Assembly (NCBI GenBank): GCA_905221615.1 | Contig: CAJNDT010005423.1 | Coordinates: 211,001 to 275,000, forward strand | Direction of reading: 5' to 3' | Length of the DNA stretch: 64,000 nt | From: Symbiodinium sp. CCMP2592 | Lineage: Eukaryota; Sar; Dinophyceae; Suessiales; Symbiodiniaceae | Shown here: piece after piece, positions 60,957 to 64,000 of the stretch | Position numbering within the stretch: position 1 is the first letter of the stretch | Layout: every line of letters starts with the position of its first letter | Notes under the pieces: generated by a model | Database searches by the model: none | What the model was told of the DNA's origin: nothing | What the model saw: the letters and a program-made list of their open reading frames with translations, nothing else | Translations under genes and position numbers: made by a program

Positions 60957-61864
60957 TAAACCCCGAGCAAAGCAAAGAGATAAAGAAAATGTAAAGATAC
61001 CCGAGGCGATCCCGCAGACTCTCGTCCGGAAGAGGTACCTTCCTGTAGAGATGGGAGACCAGATGGCGACCCTGCAGCACCGTCCCGAAGACACCCACTC
61101 AGAGACGCAGCTCTAGGACAAGTTCTGGGGAACGGACGTGATTGTGGCAGGGACACCGAGAACGATACGTACACCCGATGAGTCGGAGGGCCAGAGACCT
61201 CCACTGAGCCGGCACAAGCCTGCAAGCACGGCGACCAAGAAGAAGGACAGATTCACCACAACACGGTGCACTCGCACGACATGTACTCCGGCTGGCAACT
61301 CAGATGGACCTATCAGGTCGTGAGGGAAAGGGGACCACCAGGACTGCGAGCACAACCGAGCGAAAGCGCCGCGGTAGTTAATGGCTCGCAGAGTTTTGTC
61401 CAAGTGCATACACACTACATAACTGGGGCATCCGCCCTTTCTCCGATACTTCTGCAGTAAACTCTGTACGGCCAAAATCTGCTCTCTTACACCATCCGAG
61501 CACCTTTTCAGTCAAGCAAAAAAAAGAGAGCCCAGCAGCAATTCTGTAATGAGTGCCGAGGGACCCCCAGACTAATTTTGTCCTCGTACAACAAAGTGGT
61601 GTGCCACAGCGGCTAGCACAAGGCTAGCGGGGCCGCAAAATAGGGCATGTTTTTGTTTCCCGAGGCACGAACTTTCGAACCCGACGACTGGCTAAACCTT
61701 GTACAATGAAAGCAACGGGCACAATGTGAGTAGAGCGGGCACCCGATGTTGTTTGCTGTGGGTTGACGGCTTTGTTGTGGAACGCACGAGCACCCGCTCA
61801 ACAACTCTTTGTGTAAAGCCAAGCCCATCCGGACAAAATGTTGGATGGGGTAGTGCAAACGCGC
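60957..61864 (+). other. LINE copy C: 5'-truncated 3' UTR fragment
   Basis: No gene-like ORF. The last 50 bases (GTTGGATGGGGTAGTGCAAA...) align with the bases before the copy B hairpin (GTGGATGGGGTAGCGCGCTC), identifying the tail of another copy; its 5' border cannot be placed. Confidence 0.5.
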
Positions 61865-61889
61865 GGGTCGCAAGGACTGCTTGCGGCCC
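61865..61889 (+). ncRNA. LINE 3' stem-loop, copy C
   Basis: GGGTCGCAAG-GACTG-CTTGCGGCCC: ten pairs including one T-G. The loop is unchanged and most stem pairs differ from copies A and B in a compensating way. Followed by CCCCGGAGCAAAGCAACGCA. Confidence 0.8.
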
Positions 61890-61929
61890 ACACCCCGGAG
61901 CAAAGCAACGCAAAGATATAGAGGGGGTG

Positions 61930-62654
61930 CAGGGTGTTTTTCGCCGAGCCTTGCTCGTACACTAGCCCTTGACAAACCTCTCAACGTCAGGGGACCCATA
62001 AGGGGGAACTAACCCGATGTGCCTCGATGTTTTACTAGCTTTGTTGCTTTGTTTGCTGGAGTAAGTAGTTCTGATGCGCAGCCGGGGGAGTCCTCGTAGT
62101 GCATGTTTTTGGCCAGGCCTGCGGTCAGTTATCATTTCCTCACTTTGCTAGTTTGTATGAGGACCCCCCCGTAATCGTACCTGGGGGGGGGTTGTGGCTC
62201 TGCCTGCTACCATTTCCGGCGCCTATTTTGGGAGAGTCAGAAGACATAGGTACGGGGAGTCCAGTTGGTGCGGTCATGTCGCTTGCGAAGAGAGAGATGC
62301 CTGTGTGGCAGACTCCCCTGACCCCCCCCACAACACAGACGGCCCGGAAATGTACCGGTACCCCTTTCAGACCCCCCTCAACCCCATTCTTTCAGACCCC
62401 CCCTCAACCCCACCCCAACCCCCCCCCCCCCACGAGGGGGTCCTCATTTGTTTGTGCTGTGGTGACTGTCGAGATAACACAAACGGACTGTCACTTGCGG
62501 GGAAACGCCGCTTTGGGCCTTGAGCCAGTGTGTTCTGCAACCCGAGTCCTGCGGGGGAAAATCCTCCAACGGGAAAGGACACCTCGTTAATGAGCCGCGG
62601 TGGTGCGTGCGCGCACGAGGGGGCACCAGGGACGCTGGTGCTTCCTCACGCCCT

Positions 62655-62657
<3 letters not shown>
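61930..62657. other. Non-coding stretch before copy D
   Basis: No gene-like frame; many G and C homopolymer runs, for example 62,416-62,431. Its end (CCTCACGCCCTGTAGAGAG) resembles the end of the copy A 3' UTR (CTTCACGCCCGGTAGAGAG), so part may be LINE tail. Confidence 0.5.

Positions 62658-62723
<66 letters not shown>
62658..62723. repeat. (GA)n microsatellite before LINE copy D
   Basis: About 66 bases of nearly pure GA. Confidence 0.9.
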
Positions 62724-62728
<5 letters not shown>

Positions 62729-64000
62729 CCCTCTTCCACGACATTTCCACGACCCCCACGTCCACCACAACGACACCTCGTGCCACTGCAACCACTACCA
62801 CCACCGAAACACAGCATGAAGACATGGACACAAGCTATCTCATGCAACACAGCCTCCATGACGCATTCCAGCGGGGGAGTGTCCACAATGAGCAACCACC
62901 ACAGCCACCACAACCACTGCAAAACACAGGGGCCGCCGCACCACCCCCTGAGACAATACCAGACAACACACAAGAAGCAGGGACGCTGGTCCTGGGTGCA
63001 CACCTGCACCAAACCGTCCCCGCGGTTGCAGCCACACAACCCCTCCCAACACAGGGGGATACCACAGAGAGGATCGAACACTACCTCACCCGGATACATG
63101 CCCTCTCACAACAGCTGCCAGGGGGATCCATGATAAGCCACCTCGCACAATGTGCATTGGCTGACCTGCTCGTTGACAGCCAGACTGAAGCAGAAGTCCT
63201 GAGGCACCTTGAGCTGGAAACCAGCCCCCCCCCAACACGACCGGGGAACCCTCAACCAAGCGAGCCCGTACACAAAGTGCAGAAACAGCCACAGCTGCAG
63301 CCCTACGACGTATCAAAGCCAAAGCCATGCAGCGACTAGCTTCAGCCGAAAACCATAACTACATCACGTACTATGACATCCAGCACGACGTTGATGTAGT
63401 GATCACATGGTTGAATGGTCACATGCATGCGATGGCAACTGCACTACATGGAGATCCCCAACAGTGGGGAAAGTCGGGGGCATCGACTGACTTCGAGAAG
63501 GGCATCCACAATACGGGGGAGATCCTCGGGCGCATGGGCCAAGCGCTCCAAGGGGTTCAAATGGACCCGCAGAACCGAGAGAACTGGTTGCTGCTCATAG
63601 ACGTCATGAGTTTCCTCTTGGCGGTTGAGAAAGGAGAACCCGTGGGGCATCCAGCAGATGTCATCGCAGCCAGCAGGGGGATCCTCACCAGCCACCTGGC
63701 ACGGGAACGACGACAACGCCGAGCTCATGGGGTGCTCCTAGAATTACGTGGACTCCGAGAACAGCTGCGAGACTGGCCGGGGGAGGAGCTCAACAGCATC
63801 CACGCAGCGCTTTTGGACACACTTGAAGCTGTGGAAGATGCACTACAGCCCCCTCTTCCAGTACTCCCGGGGGACCTCGTACGGCGTGATCCGGAGCAAG
63901 ATCACGTACACGAACCGGGACTACCTGAAGGACACTCCGGGGGAGCTGCGTCAAGTCACCAACTTCCCATGGGGGGGAATTGGTGGGACAATGACCGCCA
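62724..64000 (+). pseudogene. LINE copy D: ORFx fragment, 5' truncated and cut by window end
   Basis: The frame from 62,824 (MDTSYLMQHSLHDAFQRG...) runs to 63,339. The continuing homology (AMQRLASAENHNYITYYDIQ, then GHPADVIAASRGIL and LNSIHAALLDTLEAVEDAL) is in another frame, and a run of nine C at 63,225-63,233 lies upstream of the switch. The helical domain matches those of copies A and B. The region is dense in GGGGGA words. It begins directly after a (GA)n tract, as copy B does. Confidence 0.65.

Overview
The window looks like nuclear DNA of a dinoflagellate, probably a Symbiodiniaceae-like genome. The support is blocks of plant-type TTTAGGG/CCCTAAA repeat, large copia-type polyproteins with KG-rich Gag, multi-exon genes with short introns, a methyltransferase-like family and a DUF7869-like protein of kinds I associate with these genomes, and long simple-sequence tracts. 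This is inference from content; no rRNA, tRNA or spliced-leader gene was seen to settle it.

Layout. The backbone is a head-to-tail set of four copies (A to D) of one non-LTR (LINE) family on the + strand. Each copy appears to read: reverse transcriptase C-terminus, then a large Pro/Gln/Thr-rich ORF (called ORFx here), then a 3' UTR ending in a hairpin, then a GA-rich tail. Copy A (1-55,431) has been split twice. First, an apparently intact copia-type retrotransposon, copia-1 (1,198-11,442), has identical 180-bp LTRs, a 5-bp target duplication CCACG and a 3,105-codon polyprotein. Second, a 40,007-bp segment (13,559-53,565) has about 1-kb terminal inverted repeats and a 4-bp duplication AAAC. 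Removing either insert rejoins the ORFx reading frame; for the 40-kb insert the rejoined protein aligns with copy B across the junction.

Inside the 40-kb segment, next to the left inverted repeat, sits a second copia-type element on the - strand, copia-2 (15,270-23,281; identical 178-bp LTRs, duplication ACACC). The rest (24-51 kb) carries about eight genes, mostly multi-exon. They include a proline-rich coiled-coil protein, an RS-rich protein whose first intron holds 2.2 kb of satellite DNA, a large unknown protein, a transposase-like DUF7869-type protein and a SAM-methyltransferase-like protein. Seven of the eight starts and most of the ends are bordered by short arrays of an 8-bp unit of the form GAGTCNCN. 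Palindromes sharing the core CACATGTGATG occur in both terminal repeats and several times inside. Together this suggests a giant cargo-carrying DNA transposon rather than ordinary host sequence.

Copies B (55,643-60,956), C (to 61,889) and D (62,724 to the end) of the LINE follow, separated by (GA)n tracts. Their 3' hairpins show compensatory base changes. A second theme is that the elements carry their own short sense-strand words: copia-2 has ACTTC about every 25-50 bases throughout, including LTRs and non-coding parts, and the LINE copies are sprinkled with GGGGA or GGGGCG.
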